A DNA stretch of 64,000 nt from Chloroflexota bacterium (GCA_026706485.1 JAPOYR010000010.1:62001-126000); one strand, 5' to 3'. Shown: positions 43,556 to 53,164, counted from the stretch's first letter. The notes: generated from the letters alone by a model not told the origin. Program-made: numbers and translations.

Positions 43556-45033
43556 GCGGCGAAGCCGCACTCAATCTCCCGCTGCTGTCGCTGCTGCTGT
43601 GGCTGCCGCTGATCATCGGCATCCCCATGGTGCTGCTCGCGCGCACGCGTGACCTACAGGCGCTGTCGGCCTTCGGCGCCACGCTGGCTCAGCTGATCCT
43701 CGCGATCATCATCGTCATCACCTTCAACACCGAGTTCGATCCCGAGCTGGCCTATCAGCACGGCGAGTTCGCCGAGTGGATCCCGGCTCTCGGCATCAAC
43801 TACAAGCTGGGGGTCGATGGCATCTCGATCCTGATGGTGCTGCTGACGGGCATCCTCGGTCCGGTCGTCGCGGCCACTTCGTGGCTGACGATCAAGACCC
43901 GAGCGCGCGAGTTTTTCCTGAATCTGCTGCTGCTGCAGACCGGAATGATGGGCGTGTTCGTCACGCTCGACTTCATCCTGTTCTACGTGTTCTGGGAAAT
44001 GATGCTGATCCCGATGTACCTGATGATCGGCATCTGGGGCGGCGAGCGCCGCATCTACGCGACGATCAAGTTCTTCCTCTACACCTTCGCCGGCAGCGTG
44101 CTGATGCTGGTCGCGATTCTGGCGCTGCGCTTCAACACCGGCACCTTTGACATCGAGGCCATCCCGGCGCACATGCAGGACGCCGCGATCGGACTGCAAC
44201 GGTGGGTGTTCGTGGCGTTCCTGCTCGCCTTCGCGATCAAGGTCCCCATGTTCCCCTTCCACACGTGGCTGCCCGACGCCCACGTGGAGGCCCCAACGGG
44301 CGGCAGCGTGCTGCTGGCGGGCGTGCTGCTAAAGATGGGCGCCTACGGTTTCCTGCGCTTCATGCTGCCGATGACGCCCGACGCCGTGGCCGACCTGCGC
44401 GGGCTGCTCATCGTGCTCTCGATCGTTGCCATCATCTACGGTGCCCTCGTCGCCATGGTCCAACCCGATCTCAAGAAGCTCATCGCCTATTCGAGCGTGA
44501 GCCATATGGGCTTTGTGACCCTGGGCATCTTCAGCGGCTCGCAGACCGGCATCGACGGCGCCATCATCCTGATGATGAGCCACGGGCTCGTCACCGGCGC
44601 GCTGTTTCTCGCCGTCGGCGTGGTCTATGACCGCGCCCACACCCGCCAGATTGCGGAGCTTGGCGGACTGGTGACGCGGATGCCGGCCTATGCCGTCGCG
44701 CTTGGATTCTTCACGCTGGCTTCGCTCGGGCTGCCGATGCTGAGCAGCTTCGTCGGCGAATTCCTCGTCCTGGTCGGGGCGTTCGACTACGGCATCGGCG
44801 CCGGCGTCACGGCCGCGATCGGCGTGGTGCTCGCGGCGGCCTACATGCTCTGGATGTACCAGCGCGTGGTGCTGGGCCGCCTGCGGAACGACGCGCTCAG
44901 CACGATCAGTGACATGAACCGCGTGGAGGCGGCGGCATTCGCCGCGCTGGCCGTGCTGGTGCTGTGGATCGGCATCTATCCGGCGACATTCATTGACATG
45001 ATTACCGGCGCGACGGCCGGGTTGGTGAGCTAG
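43552..45033 (+). CDS. nuoM: NADH-quinone oxidoreductase subunit M
   Basis: 493 residues, about 14 membrane helices. Key features: FYVFWEMMLIPMYLMIGIWG with the conserved Glu, FPFHTWLPDAHVEAPTGGSVLLAGVLLKMGAYG, and LIAYSSVSHMGFV. One of three antiporter-like proton-pumping subunits. The start ATG overlaps the nuoL stop; nuoN begins 4 bases after its own stop. Confidence 0.96.
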   Translation: MSGEAALNLPLLSLLLWLPLIIGIPMVLLARTRDLQALSAFGATLAQLILAIIIVITFNTEFDPELAYQHGEFAEWIPALGINYKLGVDGISILMVLLTGILGPVVAATSWLTIKTRAREFFLNLLLLQTGMMGVFVTLDFILFYVFWEMMLIPMYLMIGIWGGERRIYATIKFFLYTFAGSVLMLVAILALRFNTGTFDIEAIPAHMQDAAIGLQRWVFVAFLLAFAIKVPMFPFHTWLPDAHVEAPTGGSVLLAGVLLKMGAYGFLRFMLPMTPDAVADLRGLLIVLSIVAIIYGALVAMVQPDLKKLIAYSSVSHMGFVTLGIFSGSQTGIDGAIILMMSHGLVTGALFLAVGVVYDRAHTRQIAELGGLVTRMPAYAVALGFFTLASLGLPMLSSFVGEFLVLVGAFDYGIGAGVTAAIGVVLAAAYMLWMYQRVVLGRLRNDALSTISDMNRVEAAAFAALAVLVLWIGIYPATFIDMITGATAGLVS

Positions 45034-45037
45034 CGCC

Positions 45038-46567
45038 ATGGGCGAAGTCAACGCTGCCGACCTGACCTGGATTCTGCCGGAGATCATCGTGGCGGGCAGC
45101 GCCATGTTGCTGTTGCTGTGGACGGCGATCCTGCGCAACGACGACCGCTGGTGGTCGGTCAGCATCGCCTTGGGCGCCAACGCCATGGCGGGCATCGTGA
45201 TGGCGTTGCGGCAGCCGATCGACGGCGGCGCGCTCGAAATCTTCAGCGGTCAGTTGGTCATCGACAGCTTCTCAACCTTCTTCCGCGCCCTGTTCCTGGT
45301 CGTCGGATCGCTTGCCGTCCTGACCGTCGCCCAACGCTTCGAGCGCGTACCGTTCACCGAGACGGCGGCCACCTTGCAGTTTTCGCTCAGCGGCATGCTG
45401 CTCATGGCCGGCGCCGTCGACTGGGTGACGGCGTTCATCGCCCTGGAGTTGATGGCGGTGCCGGTGTACGTGCTCACGGCCATGACGCGGTTCCGGCGAG
45501 ACTCGGTCGAAGCGGCGATGAAATACCTCGTACTCGGCGCGTTTGCGACCGCGGTGCTGGTCTACGGCATCGCCTGGACCTACGGCCTCACGGGCACGAC
45601 CTACTTTCCGGAGCTTGCCGAACGCATCATGACCGTCGGCGCTAGCCCGTGGATGCTGTTTGCCATCGGCCTCATCCTCGTCGGCTTTGGGTTCAAAGTC
45701 GCCGCGGTCCCATTCCACGCGTGGACGCCCGACGCCTACCAGGGCGCGCCCACGCCGCTGGCCGCATTTATCTCCGTAGGTCCGAAGGTCGCCGCCGTGG
45801 CGCTGCTTGCGCGCGTCGTCGGGCTCGGATTCGGATTCCAGGGCGCCGACACGGGCGCCGATCCAGCGGTTGTGCTCAACGTCGCTCTGGCCATCGCCAT
45901 CATCGCCACCGCGACGATGATCGTCGGCAACCTCGTGGCCATCTCGCAGTCCAACATCAAGCGCATGCTCGGATATTCGAGCATTGCGCACACCGGCTAC
46001 ATGCTGGTCGGACTCGCGGCGGTCACGCGGGTCGAGACCGACACCGGATTCGCGTCATTCGACTTCGTGGGCCTGCCGTCGGTGCTGTTCTACGGCTTCG
46101 TCTACGCCTTCATGAACTTCGGCGCGTTCGCCGTTGCGCACGTCGTCGAGTATCAGACCGGAAGCAACGAGATCTCCGCATTCCGGGGCCTGATGCAGCG
46201 GTCCCCGGTGCCTGCGGCGGCCATGGCGGTGTTCATGCTTGGATTGACGGGCATCCCGCCGCTGACCGGCTTTTTCGGCAAGCTCTATATCCTTCAGGCC
46301 GCGGTTGAGTCGGACTTGGGCTGGCTCGCCATCGTGTTGGTCGTGACGTCGGTCGTTTCGGCGTTCTACTACCTGCGCGTGATCGTGCAGATGTTCATGA
46401 GCGATCCCGACGCCGAGGCAGCGTCGGACGGCGAGCCCTCAGCTGAAGTGGCCGACCTGCACACCGCCGTCATCACAGCCACCGCAGGCGCGACGTTGGC
46501 GCTTGGCATCGTCGGCGGCGGCATCCTGGCCTGGGCCCAGTCGTCCGTCGCGACGGGCCTCTTCTAG
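45038..46567 (+). CDS. nuoN: NADH-quinone oxidoreductase subunit N
   Basis: 509 residues, about 14 membrane helices. AFIALELMAVPVYVLTAMTRF carries the conserved Glu, VAAVPFHAWTPDAYQGAPTPLAAFISVGPKVAA the pump motif, and LGYSSIAHTGYMLVG the central His. Last gene of the nuo cluster. It converges with the aminotransferase gene 12 bases away, with no clear terminator hairpin in between. Confidence 0.96.
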   Translation: MGEVNAADLTWILPEIIVAGSAMLLLLWTAILRNDDRWWSVSIALGANAMAGIVMALRQPIDGGALEIFSGQLVIDSFSTFFRALFLVVGSLAVLTVAQRFERVPFTETAATLQFSLSGMLLMAGAVDWVTAFIALELMAVPVYVLTAMTRFRRDSVEAAMKYLVLGAFATAVLVYGIAWTYGLTGTTYFPELAERIMTVGASPWMLFAIGLILVGFGFKVAAVPFHAWTPDAYQGAPTPLAAFISVGPKVAAVALLARVVGLGFGFQGADTGADPAVVLNVALAIAIIATATMIVGNLVAISQSNIKRMLGYSSIAHTGYMLVGLAAVTRVETDTGFASFDFVGLPSVLFYGFVYAFMNFGAFAVAHVVEYQTGSNEISAFRGLMQRSPVPAAAMAVFMLGLTGIPPLTGFFGKLYILQAAVESDLGWLAIVLVVTSVVSAFYYLRVIVQMFMSDPDAEAASDGEPSAEVADLHTAVITATAGATLALGIVGGGILAWAQSSVATGLF

Positions 46568-46579
46568 ACCGCTACGGCC

Positions 46580-47932
46580 TCAGTCGGCCATCAGGTCGAC
46601 GCACGCGGCGTCCACCCGGTCCAGCGTGTCGTCGATGACCGTTGCGTCGTGCGCGGTGCCGAAGCCGTGGTGGCCAACCACCACCTCGTAGACGTGGAAA
46701 TAGACGCCGCGCGCGTAGCAGGCCCGCGCGAATTGCTTCAGGGTGTCGGAGTCGTGGCCGGCGATGTCCTGATAGGCGCGCGGCTCCACGTCCGGGTCGA
46801 GGCCGAAGTAGAGCGCGAATCGCGGGCCGACGCCCTGCACGCGGCAGCGAATGTCCCGGTGCTCGAAGATGTCCCGCAAACCGCTGTACAACCGCTCCGA
46901 CATCGCCAGCAGGCCCGTTTCACCGTCGAAGACGCCGGGAGCCTCCAGCGCATCGAGCGTGGCCAACGCCGCCTTGACGCCGAAGATGTGGCCGGAATAC
47001 GTCCCGCTGTGGGCCGACTCGCCCAGCGGCGCCAACTCCGACATCACCTCACGCCGACCCGCGATGACCGCGAGCGGCACGCCGTTCGCCACCGCCTTGC
47101 CCAGCAGCGTCACGTCGGGCGTGACGCCGTAGAAGCCCTGCGCGCAGTCGGCGCCGGTGCGGAATCCCGACAAGACCTCGTCGAAGATCAGCACGCTGCC
47201 GTGATCGCGCGTGATCTCGCGCACGGCCCGCAGGTAGTCGATGTCCGCCAGCAGGGCGCCGGCGTTGTAGTTGATCGGCTCCATGATGACGGCGGCAATG
47301 TCCGTCCCATGACGCTCGAAGGCATGGTTCACGGCCGACAGGTCATTCCAGGGCACGACGATCACGGCGTCGGCAAACGCGGAAGGGATGCCCGCTGAAT
47401 CCGCGGAGGTCTCCACGATCTCGCCGGGCGTGACCGTGCGAGGCTCCGGATGCGTGTTGTAGAGCACGTGCTCGTGGATGCCGTGGAAATGGCCCTCGAA
47501 CTTGAGAATCTTCGTCCGTTGGGTATGGGCTCGCGCCAATCGGATCGCCGCCATCGTGGCTTCCGAGCCCGAGTTCGCGAAGCGCACCATCTCGGCCGAG
47601 GGCACCAGGTTCACGATGCGCCGCGCGAGCTGCTCCTGGTAGACCGTCTCGGGTCCGTGGATGATTCCCATGTCGAGCGCCTGCTCGATCGCCCCGCGTA
47701 CGCCGGCGTGGTCATACCCGAGGATGACGGAGCCGAATCCGGAGAAATAGTCTAGATACCGGCGGCCGTCCGGCGCGATGATGTAGGGGCCTTCCCCACG
47801 GGCTGCGAGCATCGCCTGCCCCAGCGCCGCGTTTTCACGCGCCGTCCCCGAGATGCCGGCAACCAGGACCTCGCGCGCCGACTCGAAGTGGACGGCGGCT
47901 GAATCGGCCCGGGGCGGCCGCTCCACGTTCAT
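46580..47932 (-). CDS. class III aminotransferase, glutamate-1-semialdehyde aminomutase-like
   Basis: 450 residues of fold type I PLP enzyme. It has DYFSGFGSVILGYDH near the N-terminus, RFANSGSEATMAAIRLARAHTQR with the cofactor-phosphate loop, the Asp of LIFDEVLSGFRTG, and the Schiff-base Lys in LLGKAVANGVPLAV. The overall pattern is closest to HemL-like proteins, but the active-site stretch VLIFDEVLSGFRTG is shared by other class III aminotransferases, and no tetrapyrrole gene is nearby. A transaminase of unknown substrate is the safer call. It has its own transcription unit, 148 bases downstream of acpP. Confidence 0.8.
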   Translation of the reverse strand: MNVERPPRADSAAVHFESAREVLVAGISGTARENAALGQAMLAARGEGPYIIAPDGRRYLDYFSGFGSVILGYDHAGVRGAIEQALDMGIIHGPETVYQEQLARRIVNLVPSAEMVRFANSGSEATMAAIRLARAHTQRTKILKFEGHFHGIHEHVLYNTHPEPRTVTPGEIVETSADSAGIPSAFADAVIVVPWNDLSAVNHAFERHGTDIAAVIMEPINYNAGALLADIDYLRAVREITRDHGSVLIFDEVLSGFRTGADCAQGFYGVTPDVTLLGKAVANGVPLAVIAGRREVMSELAPLGESAHSGTYSGHIFGVKAALATLDALEAPGVFDGETGLLAMSERLYSGLRDIFEHRDIRCRVQGVGPRFALYFGLDPDVEPRAYQDIAGHDSDTLKQFARACYARGVYFHVYEVVVGHHGFGTAHDATVIDDTLDRVDAACVDLMAD

Positions 47933-48080
47933 TGGCGTGCTTTCAGGGTCACAACGCGTCGTCGCCGCTGCCGATAGTACCCGCGCGCCACGGGCTCATC
48001 CGCAGCCAAGGCATCAGTCGAAGGTACCCGGCGCGAACGGCCGACCGAAGCCCTACGACTATGGCCGCTCCGCAGTCGCC

Positions 48081-48320
48081 CTAACCCGACTCGACGTTCG
48101 TGTCGATGTAGTCCAGCGCGTCCTTGACGGAGACGATCTTCTGGGCGTCTTCGTCAGGAATCGTGATGTCGTATTCGTCCTCGAGCGCCATGATCAACTC
48201 AACCTGGTCCAGCGAGTCGGCGTTGAGGTCCTCGACAAACTTCGACTCCTCCCCGATGTCCTCGGCGGGGATATCAAGCTTGTCGGCGATTACGGCCACT
48301 ACCCGTTCAAACGTTGCCAC
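48081..48320 (-). CDS. acpP: acyl carrier protein
   Basis: 79 residues, four-helix, strongly acidic. The phosphopantetheine attachment Ser36 lies in NADSLDQVEL. It carries the growing acyl chain in type II fatty-acid synthesis and is loaded by FabD and extended by FabH and FabF, all encoded in this window. The gene is the last of the fabF-accB-bioY-acpP unit, 3 bases after bioY. Confidence 0.96.
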   Translation of the reverse strand: MATFERVVAVIADKLDIPAEDIGEESKFVEDLNADSLDQVELIMALEDEYDITIPDEDAQKIVSVKDALDYIDTNVESG

Positions 48321-48323
48321 GCA

Positions 48324-48941
48324 TTACCTCTCTCTGTGTAGCCCGGCACTGCTCGCAATGGTCGCCGCGATGGCGGCCTTGATGGCGTCGTACCAGATGA
48401 AAATCCCGGCGCCATTGAGCCAGGCCAGCCCCCACGGATTGGACTTGTCAGTGGCGAGCAGATAGTACAGGGCGAGGTGGTTGACGCCAAAGATGTAGAT
48501 GATCGGAATGCCCGCCAGCGCGGCCGGCAACTCGACCTTGGCGAATCGCTCGATCACTCCCTGGCTGCCGTCCGATCGGGCCTCGTAGCGCCGGCGCAGA
48601 AACTGCGCAGTCAGACCCACCACCACCGCCGCGATGACAAATCCGTAGATGTACCCGGCCGACGGCGAGAAGAAGTAGGCCGGTCCGCCGCCGCGAGCGA
48701 AAATGGGCGCTCCGGCGAATCCGATGATTGCGTAGAGGCCCATGGAGGCGCCGGCGCGCCAGGGACCGAGCAGCAGGCCGGCCAGCAGCACCATCAACAC
48801 CTGCAAGGTGTAGGGGACGGGTTCGGCCTCGACTTTGGCGTGCGCCGCCGGCCACATCATCACCGTGAATGCGCCAATGAGCAGGGCGTCGGACACCACA
48901 ATGGACGGGCGGCGACGTACGGCTGTGATCACGGTCGACAT
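48324..48941 (-). CDS. bioY: BioY-type biotin transporter (S component)
   Basis: 205 residues with about six hydrophobic helices. Family marks are VPYTLQVLMVLLAGLLLGPWRAGASM in the second helix pair, GFAGAPIFARGGGPAYFFSPSAGYIYGF with the biotin-binding loop, and a C-terminal amphipathic helix. BioY takes up biotin alone or as the S component of an ECF transporter; no EcfA or EcfT gene is in the window. Lying between accB and acpP it would supply the cofactor that AccB needs. Gaps of 3 bases on both sides show co-transcription. Confidence 0.88.
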   Translation of the reverse strand: MSTVITAVRRRPSIVVSDALLIGAFTVMMWPAAHAKVEAEPVPYTLQVLMVLLAGLLLGPWRAGASMGLYAIIGFAGAPIFARGGGPAYFFSPSAGYIYGFVIAAVVVGLTAQFLRRRYEARSDGSQGVIERFAKVELPAALAGIPIIYIFGVNHLALYYLLATDKSNPWGLAWLNGAGIFIWYDAIKAAIAATIASSAGLHRER

Positions 48942-48944
48942 GGG

Positions 48945-49385
48945 TTAAGGATACCCACCCTGGGCTGTAGCTTCCGCGTCCACGCGCAGCAGCGGCTGGC
49001 CCGCGGCCACGCCGTCACCGCTGCGCACCAGAACGCGCGCCACCCGCCCATCAACGTCGGACAGCACTTCGTTGAACACCTTCATGGCCTCGACGAGACC
49101 GACCAGGTCACCCTCGCGAATCTGCTGACCCACCTGCACAAACGCGGGATCGCCGGGCTTGGGCGTGGCGAAGAATGTGCCGGCAAGCGGCGCCCGCACC
49201 AGGTGGCCGGCCGGCTCCGCCGGCGCGACGGCAGCCGGAGCGCCCGCCGGTTCACGCACGGCCGAGAACCCGGCCCGGCGCAAGCTCACCCGCTCCGAGC
49301 CGATGCGGATCTCGAGCTCGGCGAGGTTGAAGTCGCGCATCGCGTTGAGCACGGCGGTCACGCGCTGCCGAACGTTGACGTTCAC
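48945..49385 (-). CDS. accB: biotin carboxyl carrier protein of acetyl-CoA carboxylase
   Basis: 146 residues. The N-terminal part (1-30) is a helix that binds the biotin carboxylase, a Pro/Ala linker follows (about 45-62), and the C-terminal biotinyl domain has the target Lys102 in VEAMKVF. It moves the carboxyl group from biotin carboxylase to the carboxyltransferase to make malonyl-CoA. accC, its partner, is about 7 kb away at 56592. It sits 16 bases after fabF and 3 before bioY. Confidence 0.95.
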   Translation of the reverse strand: MNVNVRQRVTAVLNAMRDFNLAELEIRIGSERVSLRRAGFSAVREPAGAPAAVAPAEPAGHLVRAPLAGTFFATPKPGDPAFVQVGQQIREGDLVGLVEAMKVFNEVLSDVDGRVARVLVRSGDGVAAGQPLLRVDAEATAQGGYP

Positions 49386-49401
49386 TCCGCAGCGGCCACC
49401 C

Positions 49402-50643
49402 CTAGCCGGCGTCAGACCCGACGATCAGCGCGGCGTTCTGTCCTCCGAAACCGAAGCTGTTCGACATCACCCGGCGGAGTGGCAACTCGCGAGCCTGGTT
49501 GGGCACGTAGTCCAAGTCGCAGGCCGGATCCGGCACCTCGTAGTTGATCGTCGGCGGCGCCACGTTATCCCGCAAGGCTTGCAGACAGAGAATGAGTTCC
49601 ACGGCCCCCGCGGCGCCGATGAGGTGGCCCATCATCGACTTCGTGGAGCTGACCGGAACATCCGCCGCCCCGTTGTTGAAAATGGCCTTGAGGGCTTGGG
49701 TCTCGGCGGCGTCACCCTGTTCGGTGGCGGTGCCATGGGCGTTGACGTAGTCAATGTCGGAGCTGTCGAGCCGGGCGTTCCGCAGGGCGTTCTCCATGGC
49801 GAGACGTGCGCCGCGGCCGTCGGCCGGGGGCTGGGTCATGTGGAAGGCGTCGGCGGATGCGCCGTATCCCAGGAGCTCGCCGCAAATCTCAGCCCCTCGC
49901 GCCGTCGCATGCGCATGGGACTCGAGAATCAAGACTCCCGCGCCCTCGGCGGCGACGAATCCATCGCGATCCCTATCGAATGGACGCGACGCGCGCTCGG
50001 GCTCGTCGTTTCGCGTCGAGAGCGCCCGCCCGGCGCAGAATCCGGCGAGACCAATGGGCGAAATCGCGCCTTCGGTGCCGCCCGCCAGCATGACGTCCGC
50101 CTCGCCGCGCCTGATGACCTCGGCCGCCTCACCGATGGAGTGCGCGCCTGTCGCGCAGGCGGAGACCACGGCGAGATTGGGCCCCTCGATCCCGTACTCC
50201 ATCGAGACCATTCCGGCGGCCATGTTCCCGATGATGAGCGGAATCAGGAAAGGGCTTACCCGGGACGGGCCGCGTTCGCGGAGCACATCGGTTTGGTTCT
50301 GCAGGAACACCAGGCCGCCAATTCCGGTGCCTATGTAGACGCCGACACGGTGGCGATTGGCATCGGTGATTTCGAATCCCGAATGCTCGAGCGCCGCCCG
50401 CGACGCTTCCAGCGCAAACTGCGTGAACCGATCGGTGCGGCGCGCGTGCTTGGCGCCGAGCTTCGCCTTGGGGTCCCACGGGATGACCTCACCCGCGATC
50501 TGCGACGTAAAAGCGGCGGTATCGAAGGCCGTGATCCGCCCAATGCCGCTTCGTCCGCTCAGAACGGCCCGCCACGTCTCGTCGGCGTTGTCCGCGAGTG
50601 GGGTCACCGCCCCATAGCCTGTCACGACGACTCGATCGTCCAT
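49402..50643 (-). CDS. fabF: 3-oxoacyl-ACP synthase II
   Basis: 413 residues from ATG 50643 (MDDRVVVTGYGAVTPL). Longer in-frame starts at 50664, 50682 and 50763 add residues not usual for the family. It condenses malonyl-ACP with acyl-ACP during elongation. The catalytic triad is present: Cys in VVSACATGAHSI, His in VNAHGTATEQGD and His in SSTKSMMGHLIGAAG. The C-terminal NSFGFGGQNAALI loop is typical. It heads the unit with accB, bioY and acpP and is divergent from fabH. Confidence 0.93.
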   Translation of the reverse strand: MDDRVVVTGYGAVTPLADNADETWRAVLSGRSGIGRITAFDTAAFTSQIAGEVIPWDPKAKLGAKHARRTDRFTQFALEASRAALEHSGFEITDANRHRVGVYIGTGIGGLVFLQNQTDVLRERGPSRVSPFLIPLIIGNMAAGMVSMEYGIEGPNLAVVSACATGAHSIGEAAEVIRRGEADVMLAGGTEGAISPIGLAGFCAGRALSTRNDEPERASRPFDRDRDGFVAAEGAGVLILESHAHATARGAEICGELLGYGASADAFHMTQPPADGRGARLAMENALRNARLDSSDIDYVNAHGTATEQGDAAETQALKAIFNNGAADVPVSSTKSMMGHLIGAAGAVELILCLQALRDNVAPPTINYEVPDPACDLDYVPNQARELPLRRVMSNSFGFGGQNAALIVGSDAG

Positions 50644-50834
50644 GGAAATCCGTGCTGATGCCATGAGGGCTGGCGCAAACATGGGATAGGCGCGCCGCAG
50701 CGAGTATATCGCGGGATGGGTCTCCGAATGCCATTTGCGTGGCGTCCGCGTCCGGTCGAACAAGAATCGGCTTCGCGCTATTCTGCGATGCGGGCCGCCA
50801 CGGCGGCCGATTTTCGTCTACACCGAGAGGTTCC

Positions 50835-51899
50835 ATGTCGGCCACGATCGTCGGTTGGGGAATGGCGGTCCCGGAGCAGATTTGGACCAATACCCATCTC
50901 GAGTCCATGGTGGACACCACCGATGCCTGGATCGTGTCGCGGACCGGCATCCGGCAGCGCCGAATCGCGGACGACGGCGACACGACCTTCAGCCTGGGAC
51001 TCGACGCGGCCACGCGGGCGCTGGAGCAGGCGGGACTGACCGCGGCCGACGTCGACATGGTCATCGTGGCCACGCTCACGCCGGAAACGCCCATGCCGGC
51101 GACGGCCAACCTGATTCAGGACGCCATTGGAGCCCGCAGCGCCGGCGCGTTCGATCTCAATGCCGCCTGCGCCGGCTTCACCTACGGGCTGGAAATCGGG
51201 CGCGCGCTTATCGACGCCGGGTCGGCGCAGACCGTACTGGTGATCGGCTCCGAGACGATGTCACGGGTCGTCGATTGGACCGACCGCTCGACCTGCGTCC
51301 TGTTCGGCGACGGCGCGGGCGCCGTCGTCATGCAAGCCAGCGCCGCCGGGGGGATTCGGGGCAACTCGCTCGGCTCCGACGGAAGCGGAGCTCCGCTGCT
51401 GCACATTCCCGCCGGCGGCAGCAAGCTGCCCGCGAGCATCGAAACAGTACGGGATCGCCTGCATCTGCTCTCGATGAACGGGCGCGCGGTCTACAAGTTC
51501 GCCGTCAAGGCCACGGTCCGCGCGGCGGCCGTGGCCATGGCGCGCGCCGGGTGGCAGCCCAGCGACCTCGATCTCTTCATCCCACATCAAGCGAATCTGC
51601 GGATCATCGACGCCGTCGCCAATGAGCTGCGCTTGCCGGAAGAGCGGGTCATCGTCAACGCCGATTTCTACGGCAATACGTCGTCGGCGTCGATCCCAAT
51701 CGCCCTCTGCGAGGCCATCGCTCAGGGGCGCGTGAATCAAGGTGACCGCCTTGTCCTGGTGGGTTTCGGAGCCGGGCTTTCCTGGGCCGCGGTGGCGGTG
51801 GAGTGGACAGCCCCAGTCACGCCGAGCGATGGCCGCGCGTCGGGCATGAGCGCCACCGTGCCGCAAAAGTCCGCATCGGCCGCGAGGCGCCTCCCCTAG
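50835..51899 (+). CDS. fabH: 3-oxoacyl-ACP synthase III
   Basis: 354 residues from ATG 50835, with GAGAGG about 4 bases upstream. The longer frame to 50739 is rejected. It starts fatty-acid synthesis by joining acetyl-CoA (or a branched acyl-CoA) to malonyl-ACP. Triad: Cys112 in LNAACAGFTYG, His near 249 in PHQANLRIID and Asn near 279 in YGNTSSASI. It has a C-terminal extension of about 25 residues after GLSWAAVAVEW. Divergent from fabF across a 191-base gap in which I see no clear operator. Confidence 0.92.
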   Translation: MSATIVGWGMAVPEQIWTNTHLESMVDTTDAWIVSRTGIRQRRIADDGDTTFSLGLDAATRALEQAGLTAADVDMVIVATLTPETPMPATANLIQDAIGARSAGAFDLNAACAGFTYGLEIGRALIDAGSAQTVLVIGSETMSRVVDWTDRSTCVLFGDGAGAVVMQASAAGGIRGNSLGSDGSGAPLLHIPAGGSKLPASIETVRDRLHLLSMNGRAVYKFAVKATVRAAAVAMARAGWQPSDLDLFIPHQANLRIIDAVANELRLPEERVIVNADFYGNTSSASIPIALCEAIAQGRVNQGDRLVLVGFGAGLSWAAVAVEWTAPVTPSDGRASGMSATVPQKSASAARRLP

Positions 51900-53095
51900 T
51901 CCGCCAGGACCGCCTCAAGCCCCCGAACCAGTCGCCGCACGCCTTCCCGAATCTGGTCCTCGGGCAGATAGCTATAGGCCAGGCGAATATCGCGGCGCCG
52001 CGCGCCGTCGGCGAAGCAGTGGTGGCCGGCGAGATAGGTGACGCCGTGATCCTCAATCGTGGGACGAATCGCCTCGCTATCCACTCCCTCGGGCAGCGTG
52101 AGCCACACGAAGAAGCCGCCCACCGGGCGCGTCCAAGTGCATCCCAAGCGGGCCAACGGCTGCAATTCTTCGAGCATGGCGTCACGCCGGGCTCGATAGA
52201 GCGTGCGCAGCGCGGGCACGCGTTCGGACAACGCGCCGCCGGCTAGGTATTCCGCCGCTGCCCAAGCCGCAAACGGACTGCTCGCGCTGTCAGCCTTCAA
52301 GCTGCACATGGTCGCCACGTCTTCCGGATCGGCCAGGGCCCAGCCCAGCCGCATGCCGCCGGCGACGAGCTTTGAAAACGTGCCCATCTTGATGACCCGC
52401 TCGGATCCGGCCAGCGCATACAACGCCTTCGGGCGGCTGCCGTCGAAGATCAAATCGCCGTAGGCGTCATCTTCGAGAAGCGCCAGGTCGAGACGCTGCG
52501 CAAGGTCGGCGAGCTCCCGCCGGCGGGTATCCGACGCGTTGGTGCCAATCGGATTGTGGACCGTGGGCATGGTGTAGACGACGTTGGCCTCGGTGCCGGC
52601 GGTGCGCAGGCGCTGCACCGTTCCCTCAAGCGCCTCCGGGTCAATCCCCTGCTCATCCGCGGGAACCCCAACAACCTCGAGACCAAGCCCGCGCAAGAAC
52701 CACAATGCGCCGATGAAGGTGGGCGACTCGACCAGAATGGTCCCGCCGGCCGGCACCAGCAAACGCGCGGTGAGCACAATGGCCTGCGACGCGCCGCTGG
52801 TGATGAGCACGTGTTCGGGACCCACCGGAAGGCCCTCGGTGGACCGCACCCAGTCGGCGACAAATGCCCGCAGCGGCTCGGGACCGGAGACGGGGCCGTA
52901 TTGCAGCGCATCGGCGTTCCGCTGCGCCATGAGATCGCGGGTCACGCGGCCCAGATCGTCATACGGAAAACTCGCGGCGTCTGGAAACCCGAAGGCCAGG
53001 CTCAGCACTCCGGGCCGCTGCATCGACCAGTTCGGCCGCAGAGGGTTCTGCTCCATCGCCCGGGCAACCGGACTGTGAAAGCGGCTAAGGCTCAT
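51896..53095 (-). CDS. PLP-dependent aminotransferase, class I/II (2-aminoadipate aminotransferase-like)
   Basis: 399 residues. It begins at the body of a fold type I aminotransferase without an attached regulator domain. PLP-site features: ITSGASQAIVLTARLL, YTMPTVHNPIGT with the Asn, LLEDDAYGDLI with Asp and Tyr, and the Schiff-base Lys in MGTFSKLVAGGMRLGW. The pattern GFPDAASFP near the N-terminus is typical of the LysN/ARO8-like group, which acts on 2-aminoadipate or aromatic amino acids; specificity cannot be settled. Its stop overlaps that of fabH by 4 bases. Confidence 0.88.
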   Translation of the reverse strand: MSLSRFHSPVARAMEQNPLRPNWSMQRPGVLSLAFGFPDAASFPYDDLGRVTRDLMAQRNADALQYGPVSGPEPLRAFVADWVRSTEGLPVGPEHVLITSGASQAIVLTARLLVPAGGTILVESPTFIGALWFLRGLGLEVVGVPADEQGIDPEALEGTVQRLRTAGTEANVVYTMPTVHNPIGTNASDTRRRELADLAQRLDLALLEDDAYGDLIFDGSRPKALYALAGSERVIKMGTFSKLVAGGMRLGWALADPEDVATMCSLKADSASSPFAAWAAAEYLAGGALSERVPALRTLYRARRDAMLEELQPLARLGCTWTRPVGGFFVWLTLPEGVDSEAIRPTIEDHGVTYLAGHHCFADGARRRDIRLAYSYLPEDQIREGVRRLVRGLEAVLAD

Positions 53096-53164
53096 CCGCC
53101 GATCGTATCAGCGCGAGCCCGCCGCGCTCGGTACCATCCGCAGACAGGCCCCCGGGACACCCAG

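Noticed and set aside
52556-53164. N-terminal extension of the HIT gene as a fusion protein
   Set aside because: The extra part lies opposite the aminotransferase gene and has no domain; the HIT family start is at 53165.
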